Shown here: positions 16,857-26,532 of the stretch, one piece after another
How the letters are laid out: each line of letters begins with the position of its first letter
Numbering within the stretch: the stretch's first letter is position 1
NCBI RefSeq assembly: GCF_013378445.1
Contig: NZ_JABXYK010000007.1
Coordinates: forward strand, 124,001-188,000
Direction: 5' to 3'
DNA: 64,000 nt
Origin: Mycoplana rhizolycopersici
GTDB lineage: Bacteria > Pseudomonadota > Alphaproteobacteria > Rhizobiales > Rhizobiaceae
The notes under the pieces: model-generated
What the model was told of the DNA's origin: nothing
Database searches by the model: none
What the model saw: the letters and a program-made list of their open reading frames with translations, nothing else
Program-made: the position numbers and the translations under genes

Positions 16857-18074
16857 GTGACGGGAAGATTGGTAGTCGTCGGCGGCGGCCAGGCCGCATT
16901 TGCCCTGGTTGCAAAGCTCAGGGCGCTGAAGGATGCGCGGCCGATCACCATCGTCGGCGCCGAGGCGAGCCCGCCTTACCAGCGCCCGCCACTGTCGAAG
17001 AAATATCTGCTCGGCGAGGCCGATCTCGGCCGCCTGCATTTCCGGCCCGAAAGCTGGTACCCGGAACACGATGTCGACCTGCGGCTTTCCTCCGAGGTCA
17101 CCTCCGTCGACAGGGCTGCCAAGACCGTCACGCTCGGCGATGGTTCGATGCTTTCCTATGACACGCTCGCCTTTGCCACCGGCGCGGCTCCCCGCCGCCT
17201 GCCGGCCGAAATCGGCGGCGACCTCGACGGTGTCTACACCGTTCGCGACTATCTGGACGCCGACCGGCTCGGCATCGAGATGTCGGAAGGGCGCCGGGCG
17301 CTGATCGTCGGCGGCGGCTATATCGGGCTGGAGGCGGCCGCGGTCGCCCGCGGCAGGGGGCTCGAGGTCACGGTCATCGAAATGGCCGACCGCATCCTCC
17401 AGCGCGTCGCCTCGCCTGCGACTGCCACGATCCTCAAGGCGATCCACATCGCCCGCGGCGTCGACATTCGCGAGAAGACCGGCCTCGTCCGGCTGATCGG
17501 CGAGGATGGCCGGGTGACGGGCGCCGAGCTTTCCGACGGGTTCGTCCTGCCGGCCGATATCGTGATCGTCGGCATCGGCGTCGCGCCGAACGATCGGCTC
17601 GCCCGCGAGGCCGGCCTGGAGGTCGCAAACGGCATCGTCGTCGATGAACATGCGCGCACCTCCGATTCGTCGATCTTTGCCATGGGTGATTGCGCGGTGC
17701 TGCCGTTCGAGGGGAGCCAGGTGCGGCTGGAGTCGGTCCAGAACGCGGTGGATCAGGCCGAGGCTGCCGCCGCCGTGATCGCCGGTGGAACCGAGCCTTA
17801 CGTGCCAAAACCATGGTTCTGGTCGGACCAGTATGACGTGAAGCTCCAGATCGCCGGCTTCTGCATGGGCTACGACGACACTCTCGTGCGGCCCGGCCAG
17901 CGCGAAGGCAGCGTCTCCGTATGGTATTTCCGCCAGGGGCGGTTCATCGCCGTCGACGCGGTGAACGACGCCAAGGCCTATGTGGTGGGCAAGAAGCTCC
18001 TGGAGCAGGGACGAACGCCAGAGCGGGCGGCGCTGGAAGATCCTGCGACGGACCTCAAGACGCTGACGCTATAA
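16857..18074 (+). CDS. FAD-dependent ferredoxin reductase (rhodocoxin/putidaredoxin reductase type)
   Basis: This 405-residue cytoplasmic flavoprotein has two dinucleotide-binding sites: FAD at the N-terminus (VVVGGGQAAFALVAKLR) and NADH at about residues 145-170 (ALIVGGGYIGLEAAAVARGRGLEV). It also has the FAD motif SIFAMGDCAV and a Reductase_C domain. The segment PPYQRPPLSKKYL is typical of reductases that feed 2Fe-2S ferredoxins of P450 or dioxygenase systems. No P450, ferredoxin or oxygenase gene lies beside it, so the partner is unknown. GTG 16857 is chosen because GAGGGCAGG lies upstream and the Rossmann strand then starts at residue 5. Confidence 0.88.
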   Translation: MTGRLVVVGGGQAAFALVAKLRALKDARPITIVGAEASPPYQRPPLSKKYLLGEADLGRLHFRPESWYPEHDVDLRLSSEVTSVDRAAKTVTLGDGSMLSYDTLAFATGAAPRRLPAEIGGDLDGVYTVRDYLDADRLGIEMSEGRRALIVGGGYIGLEAAAVARGRGLEVTVIEMADRILQRVASPATATILKAIHIARGVDIREKTGLVRLIGEDGRVTGAELSDGFVLPADIVIVGIGVAPNDRLAREAGLEVANGIVVDEHARTSDSSIFAMGDCAVLPFEGSQVRLESVQNAVDQAEAAAAVIAGGTEPYVPKPWFWSDQYDVKLQIAGFCMGYDDTLVRPGQREGSVSVWYFRQGRFIAVDAVNDAKAYVVGKKLLEQGRTPERAALEDPATDLKTLTL

Positions 18075-18078
18075 AGCC

Positions 18079-18108
18079 GCCCTGCTCCGGAAACCGGAGG
18101 GCCTGTTT
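18079..18108 (+). terminator. Possible terminator after reductase gene
   Basis: CTCCGG-AAA-CCGGAG (18085-18099) forms a tight stem, extended by GCC/GGC outside a 3-base bulge and followed by CTGTTT. It lies directly after the reductase stop. The T-run is short. Confidence 0.5.
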
Positions 18109-18229
18109 CAGGTATATTAAGTATCTTCACGTTGCCTCAGAACGACGGGGCACCGGCAGGCCGCCAGTTCATGCATTCTTCAGCTTTCTCCGGCTGAGTG
18201 CGGTAAAATCGCACTCGAACGGACTTCAC

Positions 18230-21010
18230 ATGTTGCGCATCGTTACCTGCCTGGCCGTGGAACATGATCTGCGGCTGGTTCTTCTTGCTGCTCTCGTCTG
18301 TTTTCTCTCCTGCTACACCGCCGTTTCGCTGATCCAGCGCGCCAGATCCGCCGAGGGGAACGGTCGCGCGCTGTGGCTTTGCGTCGCCGGCGTGGCCAGC
18401 GGCTTCGGCATTTGGACGACGCATTTCATCGCAATCCTGGGTTATGACCCCGGCGTGGTCGTCGGCTACGGCATGGAACTGACCCTGGTGTCGCTTCTAA
18501 TCGCGATCGCGTTGACCGGGCTCGGGGCGGCTCTGGCCACCTATCTCTCCGGAAGCACTGCCGCGGTCGCGGGGGGCATCGTCGTCGCGGCAGGTATTAG
18601 CGCGATGCACTATCTGGGCATGGCTGCGCTGGAGTTGCCGGGAGACATCAAATGGGATCCGGTCCTGATAGCCGCTTCGCTAGTTGCAGGCGCCCTGTTC
18701 TGCGGCGCTTCGTTTGCGCAATTGGAGCGCCATGCGGGTGCTGCCGCTCGCCTCGGTGCCGGCCTTCTGATGACGCTCGGCGTGGTCTCGCTGCATTTCG
18801 TGGGCATGGCATCGGTGACACTCGTGCCTGGGCCGATGGCGGTGGACGACACAGCAATCCTCTCGCCGGGCCTGATGGCATTGCTGATGGCGCTCGTTGC
18901 CCTCTCTCTCCTGTCGGTCGGGCTGATCGCGACCGTTTTTGCAAGAAAGGCCGAATCCGCCGCCACCGAAAGCATGCGGCAGTTCGCGATGCTTGTTCAG
19001 GGCGTCTCGGACTACGCCATCTACATGCTCGATCCCAAGGGCGTGGTTTCCAACTGGAATGCCGGCGCCGAACGGAACAAGGGCTACAAGGCCCACGAGA
19101 TCGTCGGTCGGCATTTTTCGCAGTTCTACGGTGAGGAAGACCGCAAGGCCGGCGCGCCTGACGTTGCCCTGGAGAATGCCCGCCAGCACGGAAAACACGA
19201 GGCCGAAGGCTGGCGTTATCGCAAGGACGGATCGCGCTTCTGGGCCAACGTGATCATCGATGCCATCCACGAGGAGGACGGAACGCTCGTCGGCTTCGCC
19301 AAGATCACCAAGGACGTGACGAAGGAGAAGGCCGACGCCGATCGCATCGCCGAGGTCAGCCGGAATCTCGATCTGGCCCTGGAGAACATGTCGCAGGGTC
19401 TGTGCCTGTTCGACAGTGACGAGCGGCTGGTCCTGTCCAATTATCGCTGTGCCGAACTCCTGAACCTGCCGGGCCGCATGAATGTCGGCCTCAGCTTCCG
19501 TGAGCTAGTCGACGGTGCGTTCGCCGCAGCCTGCGAACTGCCCGAGGTCTGGCTTCTGAAGGCGCCCGAGTTCTACGCCCGGCACCGGAAGATCATCCGC
19601 GAGGGCGGCGGCGCGATCGTGGAGATGCTTCCGGGCGGAATGTCGGTTCAGGTCAAGTATCGCACCTTGCCGAACGGCGGCTGGGTCGCGACCTTCGAGG
19701 ACATTTCCGAGCGCCTGCGCAACGAGGAACAGATCGCCCACATGGCCCGGCATGACGGCCTGACGGGATTGCCGAACCGCGCGCATTTCAACGACATGCT
19801 GGCGGCGGCCATCGAGCATGCCGGACGTTCGGACGGAAAGGTCGCGACGATCGGCATAGACCTGGACCGATTCAAGGAAATCAACGACACGCGCGGACAT
19901 GCGGCCGGCGACCAGGTGCTGGTCACGCTGGCGGATCGCATGCGCGCCTGCCTCGGACCGGACGAAAACGTCGCGCGCTTCGGCGGAGACGAATTCGCCG
20001 CCTGCAAGCGGTACGACGATATCGCCGATCTCAACGGCTTCATTCAGCGGCTGGAGCGTTGCCTCCAGTCTGAGGTGGTGATCGACGGATACGAACTGAA
20101 GCCGGGAGCCAGCCTCGGTGTCGCGATCTACCCGCAGGACGCGGACAATCCCGAGGCGCTGCTGAACAACGCCGATCTGGCGATGTATCGCGCAAAGGAC
20201 GCGCTGACGCAGACGGTCTGCTACTACGAAGTGTCCATGGACGAAGTCGCCCGCGATCGCCGGGCCATCGCCAAGGACCTGTGGCTGGCCGTGGAGCGTA
20301 ACGAATTTTACCTGCACTATCAGGTCCAGAAGGCCGTCGACAGCGGCTCCGTCACCGGCCTGGAGGTGCTTCTCCGCTGGCGGCATCCGGAACGGGGCAT
20401 GGTATCGCCGGCGGAATTCATCCCGATCGCCGAAGAATGCGGTGCGATCCTTCCGATCGGCGAATGGGTTCTGCGCGAAGCCTGCCGCGAGGCGGCGAGC
20501 TGGAAGGAGCAGCACCGGATCGCAGTCAACCTTTCGCCGGTGCAACTGACCAATGCGGATGTGGCCGGCCTGGTCGGCCGCGTGCTCCAGGAGACCGGTC
20601 TGGATCCGAGGCGGCTGGAGCTGGAGATCACCGAATCGACGATCATCGGCGACAAGGAGCGCGCGTTGCGCGCCCTCCGCCAGATCAAGGCGCTCGGCGT
20701 CACCATCGCCATCGACGATTTCGGCACCGGCTATTCGTCGCTGGAAACGCTACGCTCGTTCCCCTTCGACAAGATCAAGCTCGACCGCAGTTTCATGAGC
20801 GAGGTGGAGCAGAGCGCACAGGCAAAGGCGATCTTGCGCGCGATCGTGGCCCTCGGTCAGACGCTCTCGGTGCCGGTGTTGGCGGAGGGCGTCGAAACGA
20901 GGGAGCAGCTCGACATCCTGCTGCTGGAAGGCTGCAACGAGGCGCAGGGCTATTTCCTGGGCCGCCCCGGCCCGGTGGGAGAAGGTGCTTCGCGGAAGGA
21001 TGCCGCCTAA
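18230..21010 (+). CDS. Membrane c-di-GMP enzyme: MHYT-PAS-PAS-GGDEF-EAL
   Basis: This 926-residue protein starts with a seven-helix MHYT sensor (residues about 10-240; motifs WTTHFIAIL, AMHYLGMAAL and SLHFVGMAS), which may bind a metal and sense a gas. A PAS domain follows at about 255-370 (AMLVQGVSDYAIYMLDPKG) and a second PAS-like domain at about 380-495. The GGDEF domain has the intact motif FGGDEFAA at residues 585-589, so cyclase activity is possible. The EAL domain reads E712-V-L instead of EAL, but the ExTE-like EITEST and DDFGTGYSSL segments are intact, so phosphodiesterase activity is likely kept. The ATG at 18230 lies just before the first membrane helix. Confidence 0.9.
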   Translation: MLRIVTCLAVEHDLRLVLLAALVCFLSCYTAVSLIQRARSAEGNGRALWLCVAGVASGFGIWTTHFIAILGYDPGVVVGYGMELTLVSLLIAIALTGLGAALATYLSGSTAAVAGGIVVAAGISAMHYLGMAALELPGDIKWDPVLIAASLVAGALFCGASFAQLERHAGAAARLGAGLLMTLGVVSLHFVGMASVTLVPGPMAVDDTAILSPGLMALLMALVALSLLSVGLIATVFARKAESAATESMRQFAMLVQGVSDYAIYMLDPKGVVSNWNAGAERNKGYKAHEIVGRHFSQFYGEEDRKAGAPDVALENARQHGKHEAEGWRYRKDGSRFWANVIIDAIHEEDGTLVGFAKITKDVTKEKADADRIAEVSRNLDLALENMSQGLCLFDSDERLVLSNYRCAELLNLPGRMNVGLSFRELVDGAFAAACELPEVWLLKAPEFYARHRKIIREGGGAIVEMLPGGMSVQVKYRTLPNGGWVATFEDISERLRNEEQIAHMARHDGLTGLPNRAHFNDMLAAAIEHAGRSDGKVATIGIDLDRFKEINDTRGHAAGDQVLVTLADRMRACLGPDENVARFGGDEFAACKRYDDIADLNGFIQRLERCLQSEVVIDGYELKPGASLGVAIYPQDADNPEALLNNADLAMYRAKDALTQTVCYYEVSMDEVARDRRAIAKDLWLAVERNEFYLHYQVQKAVDSGSVTGLEVLLRWRHPERGMVSPAEFIPIAEECGAILPIGEWVLREACREAASWKEQHRIAVNLSPVQLTNADVAGLVGRVLQETGLDPRRLELEITESTIIGDKERALRALRQIKALGVTIAIDDFGTGYSSLETLRSFPFDKIKLDRSFMSEVEQSAQAKAILRAIVALGQTLSVPVLAEGVETREQLDILLLEGCNEAQGYFLGRPGPVGEGASRKDAA

Positions 21011-21071
21011 CGGGCGGAATTCGCCGCTTCCGGACTGGCACTACGTCACGGCCGGGAGCGGCGACAAGGTG

Positions 21072-21578
21072 CTACTGTGCCGGTGAGATCCCGTGCCCAT
21101 TTTCCACCTGGAAGCGGGGAAAGATGAAGACACCGATGATCGCGCCTGCATATCGGTGCTCCAGCCCCGTCGATTCCCCGACGCACAGAACCGGCTGGCG
21201 CCGGATGCCGTCGATCTCGATCGTGGTGGAGAAGCAGAAGGAGGAGGAAACCGTGGCTGCCTGCTCGAAGAGCTCCAGCACATGGTTGCGATCCTGCGGG
21301 GTATAACAGCGAACGAGATTGAGCAGGCCGCAACTGCGCTGCTCGAGCCGGTGCATGCGCGCCGCCCGCTCGCCGAGCTGAAAAAGCCCGTTGGACAGGT
21401 CGCCCGTCCAGCGCTCGATCGCGCAGTACTGCGTCAAGAGATCGTTGTCGGGTGAATCGAACGCGACGGTTCCCGTTACCAGCGGTGTAACGAAGGCAGT
21501 CTTGGCAATTTTGAACACGTTGAACCCCAGCTGGTCGCCGATATCGCGCGCCCCGTTCAGGTGCGCCGCTATCGGCAT
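21072..21578 (-). CDS. Small conserved-looking protein, possibly PAS-like
   Basis: This 168-residue soluble protein has no signal peptide. Its middle holds a long amphipathic stretch (residues about 40-110) and its end reads EIDGIRRQPVLCVGESTG...GVFIFPRF, which could be the beta-sheet part of a PAS domain. A GGCGAGG ribosome site precedes the ATG, supporting the frame. It converges on the MHYT/GGDEF/EAL gene with 61 bases between stops. I do not recognise the family. A striking hairpin lies in its leader (21595-21624). Confidence 0.6.
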   Translation of the reverse strand: MPIAAHLNGARDIGDQLGFNVFKIAKTAFVTPLVTGTVAFDSPDNDLLTQYCAIERWTGDLSNGLFQLGERAARMHRLEQRSCGLLNLVRCYTPQDRNHVLELFEQAATVSSSFCFSTTIEIDGIRRQPVLCVGESTGLEHRYAGAIIGVFIFPRFQVENGHGISPAQ

Positions 21579-21594
21579 TCCTCGCCCCCCAAAA

Positions 21595-21624
21595 GCCTGA
21601 CCGGGAAGGTGCGGCTTCCCGGTC
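21595..21624 (-). promoter_or_regulatory. Hairpin with T-run in the leader of the 21072-21578 gene
   Basis: GACCGGGAAG and CTTCCCGGTC form a perfect 10-base stem with a 6-base loop. On the minus strand it is followed by AGGCTTTTGG and then directly by the ribosome site and start codon. A terminator-shaped hairpin placed about 20 bases before a start suggests attenuation or protection from upstream transcription. No leader peptide or known riboswitch was recognised. Confidence 0.4.
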
Positions 21625-21910
21625 TAGCCAAACTCGATCGACGTCTGCGCCAACATGTTTTTTTGTTCGCTCGCAAATGCCAACGAACCTGGTTTCGTCT
21701 CGTGCCGACGTCCGGAATGATGTGCTTTTGCTGATGGGAAAGGACATGCAGATCTTTGGACGTCAAAACGACGTCGCCGCTCGTGCCGTCGGAATGCCCC
21801 CAGCGTCAGTCCAGCTTCGCTGCAGCTTCTATACCGGCTTGATTGCAACCGGCAATGGGCCATCGGCAAAAAAATCTAATGGTTTGAGTAATTTCGCGTC
21901 GAATGACGGA
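21625..21910. other. Non-coding stretch between the small gene and groEL
   Basis: This stretch is lower in GC than the neighbouring genes and has no frame with family features. It holds two A/T runs (near 21655-21665 and 21867-21875) that could belong to a promoter for the minus-strand small gene. No small RNA was recognised. Confidence 0.4.
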
Positions 21911-21944
21911 CGCAAAAACAGAAAGGGCGGCCCGAAGGCCGCCC
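21911..21944 (-). terminator. groEL terminator
   Basis: GGGCGGCC, tetraloop TTCG and GGCCGCCC form a perfect 8-base stem on the minus strand, followed by TTTCTGTTTTTGCG. It lies about 30 bases past the groEL stop and ends the groESL message. Confidence 0.85.
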
Positions 21945-21974
21945 GATCCGCATGCAGACTAGACTTTCGTCTAA

Positions 21975-23636
<1,662 letters not shown>

Positions 23637-23671
23637 TCAGCGATAAATCGGAAAAGAAGGTATCGGCCGGA

Positions 23672-23968
23672 TCAGCCGATGATGCCCATGATGTCGGCTT
23701 CCTTCATGATCAGAAGGTCTTCGCCGTTGAGCTTGACTTCGGTGCCCGACCACTTGCCGAAGAGGACGCGGTCGCCAACCTTGACGTCGAGAGCGACGAT
23801 CTTGCCGCTTTCGTCACGGGCGCCGGAGCCGACGGCGACGATCTCGCCTTCCTGCGGCTTTTCCTTGGCGGTGTCCGGAATGATGATGCCGCCCTTGGTC
23901 TTTTCCTCGGACTCGACGCGACGTACGACGACGCGGTCGTGGAGCGGACGGAAGTTGGTGCTTGCCAT
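23672..23968 (-). CDS. groES: Co-chaperonin GroES
   Basis: This 98-residue subunit forms the heptameric lid of the GroEL chamber. The N-terminus [28 protein letters not shown], which includes the mobile loop, and the C-terminal [13 protein letters not shown] are typical. It leads the groESL operon, and the CIRCE element is about 60 bases upstream of its start. Confidence 0.98.
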   Translation of the reverse strand: MASTNFRPLHDRVVVRRVESEEKTKGGIIIPDTAKEKPQEGEIVAVGSGARDESGKIVALDVKVGDRVLFGKWSGTEVKLNGEDLLIMKEADIMGIIG

Positions 23969-24027
23969 TGTCTAATCCCTCGATCAAATGACATTTCCGG
24001 ATCGGGAGCCGACCCGTTGGATGGGTG

Positions 24028-24054
24028 TTAGCACTCGCTGTTATTGAGTGCTAG
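24028..24054 (-). promoter_or_regulatory. CIRCE element (HrcA operator) of groESL
   Basis: TTAGCACTC-N9-GAGTGCTAG matches the CIRCE consensus (TTAGCACTC-N9-GAGTGCTAA) except for the last base. It lies upstream of groES and directly downstream of the promoter-like boxes at 24062-24090, where bound HrcA would block transcription until heat stress. Confidence 0.9.
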
Positions 24055-24061
24055 CGGCTTC

Positions 24062-24090
24062 GAGATAGGCTTGGGTCCGGATGGAGTCAA
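24062..24090 (-). promoter_or_regulatory. Putative groESL promoter
   Basis: On the minus strand TTGACT, 17 bases and TATCTC fit a housekeeping sigma promoter. The overlapping CTTG...CCTATCT also resembles the alphaproteobacterial RpoH pattern, with a spacer one base longer than usual. The start of transcription would fall just before or in the CIRCE element. Dual control by RpoH and HrcA is inferred. Confidence 0.5.
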
Positions 24091-24234
24091 GAATTGGCTC
24101 TCAAAAAAGTTGGTCACCCCGATCGATTGACTAGATTGGTGGGATTATGTTTAACAGTGGCATGGGGTTTGCGAATGCCCCACGAGGCGCCATGCCGAAC
24201 TTCGCGTCCTTTAATATCCACAGAGGGACGTATC

Positions 24235-25068
24235 ATGGCCTCCTATAACGCAATATCTCCCGACAAACTCGCGCGACTGATCGGTACGCCGAAAGCGCCT
24301 GTTATCATCGATGTGCGCGACGACGATGATTTCGCCGCCGCGCCCTCCCTGTTGCCATCGTCAATCCGCAAAGGTCACGCCGATGTCGAGGCCTGGGCCG
24401 CGGCCTATCGCGATCGTTGCGTGGTCGTAACCTGCCAACGGGGGCTGAAGCTCAGCGAAGGCGTTGCCGCCTTCCTGCGTCTAGCCGGTGCGCAGGCCGA
24501 AATCCTCGAAGGCGGCTTTGCCGCATGGCAGGAGGCTTCCCTGCCGCTCGTTCCCGTCAAGAGCCTGCCGCAAGAACGAGCGATCGGCGGCACGCTCTGG
24601 GTCACGCGTTCGCGTCCGAAGATCGACCGGATCGCCTGCCCCTGGCTGATCCGGCGGTTCGTCGATCCCGCGGCAAGATTTCTCTTCGTCGCGCCTTCGG
24701 AAGTGGGGGCGGTAGCCGAGCGGTTCGCCGCAACCCCCTTCGATGTGGAGGGCGTGTTCTGGAGCCATCGCGGCGAACTGTGCAGTTTCGACTTGATGGT
24801 GGATGAATTCGGACTGGAATTTCCTGCGCTGAAGCACGTTGCCAGGATCGTGCGTGGTGCAGACACCAACCGGCCCGATCTCGCGCCGCAGGCGGCGGGT
24901 CTGCTTGCGATCTCGCTCGGCCTGTCACGCACGTATGCCGATGACCTCGAACAACTCGAGGTGGGCATGCTCGTCTATGATGCGCTCTACCGTTGGGCGC
25001 GCGATGCCACCGACGAAAAGCACGACTGGGTCTCGCACACGCCGCGCAAGAGGGACGACCGTGGATAA
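24235..25068 (+). CDS. chrB: Rhodanese-ChrB fusion, chromate resistance regulator/accessory protein
   Basis: This 277-residue protein has two parts. Residues about 5-115 are a rhodanese-like domain (PVIIDVRDDDDF, then VVTCQRG with C67 at the active-loop position and EGGFAAW). Residues about 130-270 are the ChrB C-terminal domain (TLWVTRSRPKIDRIACPWLIRRF). Rhodanese-ChrB fusions are known among chromate-resistance genes, but the rhodanese role is unclear. The ATG at 24235 follows AGAGGGA. The stop overlaps the chrA GTG, so the pair is probably translationally coupled. It is divergent from groES. Confidence 0.85.
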   Translation: MASYNAISPDKLARLIGTPKAPVIIDVRDDDDFAAAPSLLPSSIRKGHADVEAWAAAYRDRCVVVTCQRGLKLSEGVAAFLRLAGAQAEILEGGFAAWQEASLPLVPVKSLPQERAIGGTLWVTRSRPKIDRIACPWLIRRFVDPAARFLFVAPSEVGAVAERFAATPFDVEGVFWSHRGELCSFDLMVDEFGLEFPALKHVARIVRGADTNRPDLAPQAAGLLAISLGLSRTYADDLEQLEVGMLVYDALYRWARDATDEKHDWVSHTPRKRDDRG

Positions 25069-26440
25069 GCCCGCGCTTTCCGGCGGCGCCGAAGTTTCGG
25101 CGCCGCCGCATCCGTCCTTTCGCGAGGCGCTCGGCGTCTGGATCCGCATCGGTCTCCTGAGCTTCGGCGGTCCGGCCGGCCAGATCGCGCTGATGCACAA
25201 GGAACTGGTCGAAGATCGGCGGTGGATCTCGGAGAGCCGGTTTCTGCATGCGCTGAATTACTGCATGCTGCTGCCAGGGCCCGAGGCCCAGCAACTGGCG
25301 ACCTATATCGGCTGGCTCCTGCACGGCACGCGCGGCGGCATCGTCGCGGGAACGCTGTTCGTGCTGCCGGGTTTTCTCGTCATATGTGCGCTGTCGGCGG
25401 CCTACGCGCTTTTCCAGCGCACCGACTGGCTGCCAAATCTCTTCTTCGGCCTGAAGGCTGCGGTGCTGGCCATCGTCCTCGAGGCGCTGCTCCGGGTTGC
25501 AGGCCGCGCGCTGAAGACGCCGTTCGCGCGCCTTCTGGCAGCGCTCGCCTTCGTCTGCCTCTTCTTTCTGGCACTGCCGTTTCCGTTGGTTATCGCTGTC
25601 GCGGGCATCGCCGGCTACCTTGCCGCGCAGTCGTCCCCAGACCTCCTGCAACCGCCGGCCGGCCACAGGGCGCATGCGCCAGACAAGCCCTCTGTGATCG
25701 GAGACGCGTTTGCTGACAGGCGGCGTAGCCTCGGGGCATCGCTCGGTATAATCATTGTCGGCGCCCTGCTCTGGGCAGCACCCTTCGCACTTCTGCCGCT
25801 GCTTCCCTCAGGCCCCGGCGCTTTCGCCGCGATCGGCGTCTTCTTCTCCAAGATGGCGGTGGTGACATTCGGCGGCGCCTATGCCGTGCTGGCCTATGTC
25901 GCCCAGCAGGCCGTCGATAGCTATCAATGGCTGAAGCCCGGCGAGATGCTGGACGGCCTGGCGCTGGCCGAGACGACGCCGGGACCGCTGGTCCTCGTAC
26001 TCTCCTTCGTCGGCTTCCTTGCAGCCTTTCGGGATACCGGTGGCCTCGATCCCCTCGTTGCCGGCCTGCTCGGGGCGTTCCTGACGACGTGGGTCACGTT
26101 CGTCCCCTGCTTCCTCTGGATATTCCTCGGCGCTCCCCATGTAGAACGCCTGCGGGCGAATACGGCCCTCTCGGGCGCGCTCGCCGCGATCTCGGCCGCC
26201 GTGGTCGGCGTCATCCTGAATCTCGCGATCTGGTTCGGCCTCCACGTGCTGTTCCGGCACGTCGGCACGCTCAAAGCCGGCCCGGTCTCGATGGCCTGGC
26301 CCGACCCGTCGTCAATTGACGTGTGGGCGTTGCTGCTGACGGTAGCCGCGGCGTTCATGCTGTTCCGCCTCGGGCTCGGCATTGTCTATACGCTCCTTGT
26401 CTGTGCTGTTGCCGGCTTTGCGCTCACCGCTGTCATTTAG
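25061..26440 (+). CDS. chrA: Chromate efflux transporter ChrA
   Basis: This 459-residue inner membrane protein has the two tandem CHR domains of the long CHR family. Each begins with a matching motif (FGGPAGQIALMH in the first half, FGGAYAVLAYVAQQ in the second) and LPGPEAQQLATYIG / TTPGPLVLVLSFVGF. The protein exports chromate, driven by the membrane potential. GTG 25061 overlaps the end of chrB by eight bases. About ten hydrophobic segments are visible. Sulfate as an alternative substrate cannot be excluded. Confidence 0.92.
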   Translation: MDKPALSGGAEVSAPPHPSFREALGVWIRIGLLSFGGPAGQIALMHKELVEDRRWISESRFLHALNYCMLLPGPEAQQLATYIGWLLHGTRGGIVAGTLFVLPGFLVICALSAAYALFQRTDWLPNLFFGLKAAVLAIVLEALLRVAGRALKTPFARLLAALAFVCLFFLALPFPLVIAVAGIAGYLAAQSSPDLLQPPAGHRAHAPDKPSVIGDAFADRRRSLGASLGIIIVGALLWAAPFALLPLLPSGPGAFAAIGVFFSKMAVVTFGGAYAVLAYVAQQAVDSYQWLKPGEMLDGLALAETTPGPLVLVLSFVGFLAAFRDTGGLDPLVAGLLGAFLTTWVTFVPCFLWIFLGAPHVERLRANTALSGALAAISAAVVGVILNLAIWFGLHVLFRHVGTLKAGPVSMAWPDPSSIDVWALLLTVAAAFMLFRLGLGIVYTLLVCAVAGFALTAVI

Positions 26441-26532
26441 GCCACGGCCCGGCAAAATTCGGCCAAGGCCCTTGTTTTCTCTGTCCGGCTTTGCGATGTC
26501 AGCCGGGCTCTGAAAAGCATCGGAATATCAGC

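Noticed and set aside
20320..20727. Several minus-strand frames antisense to the GGDEF-EAL gene
   Set aside because: These are antisense reads of GC-rich third codon positions.
17921..21010. Longer start for the MHYT protein that would overlap the reductase gene
   Set aside because: The first 103 codons are an antisense or alternate-frame read of the reductase and intergenic hairpin; MLRIVTCLAVEHD at 18230 matches the MHYT start.
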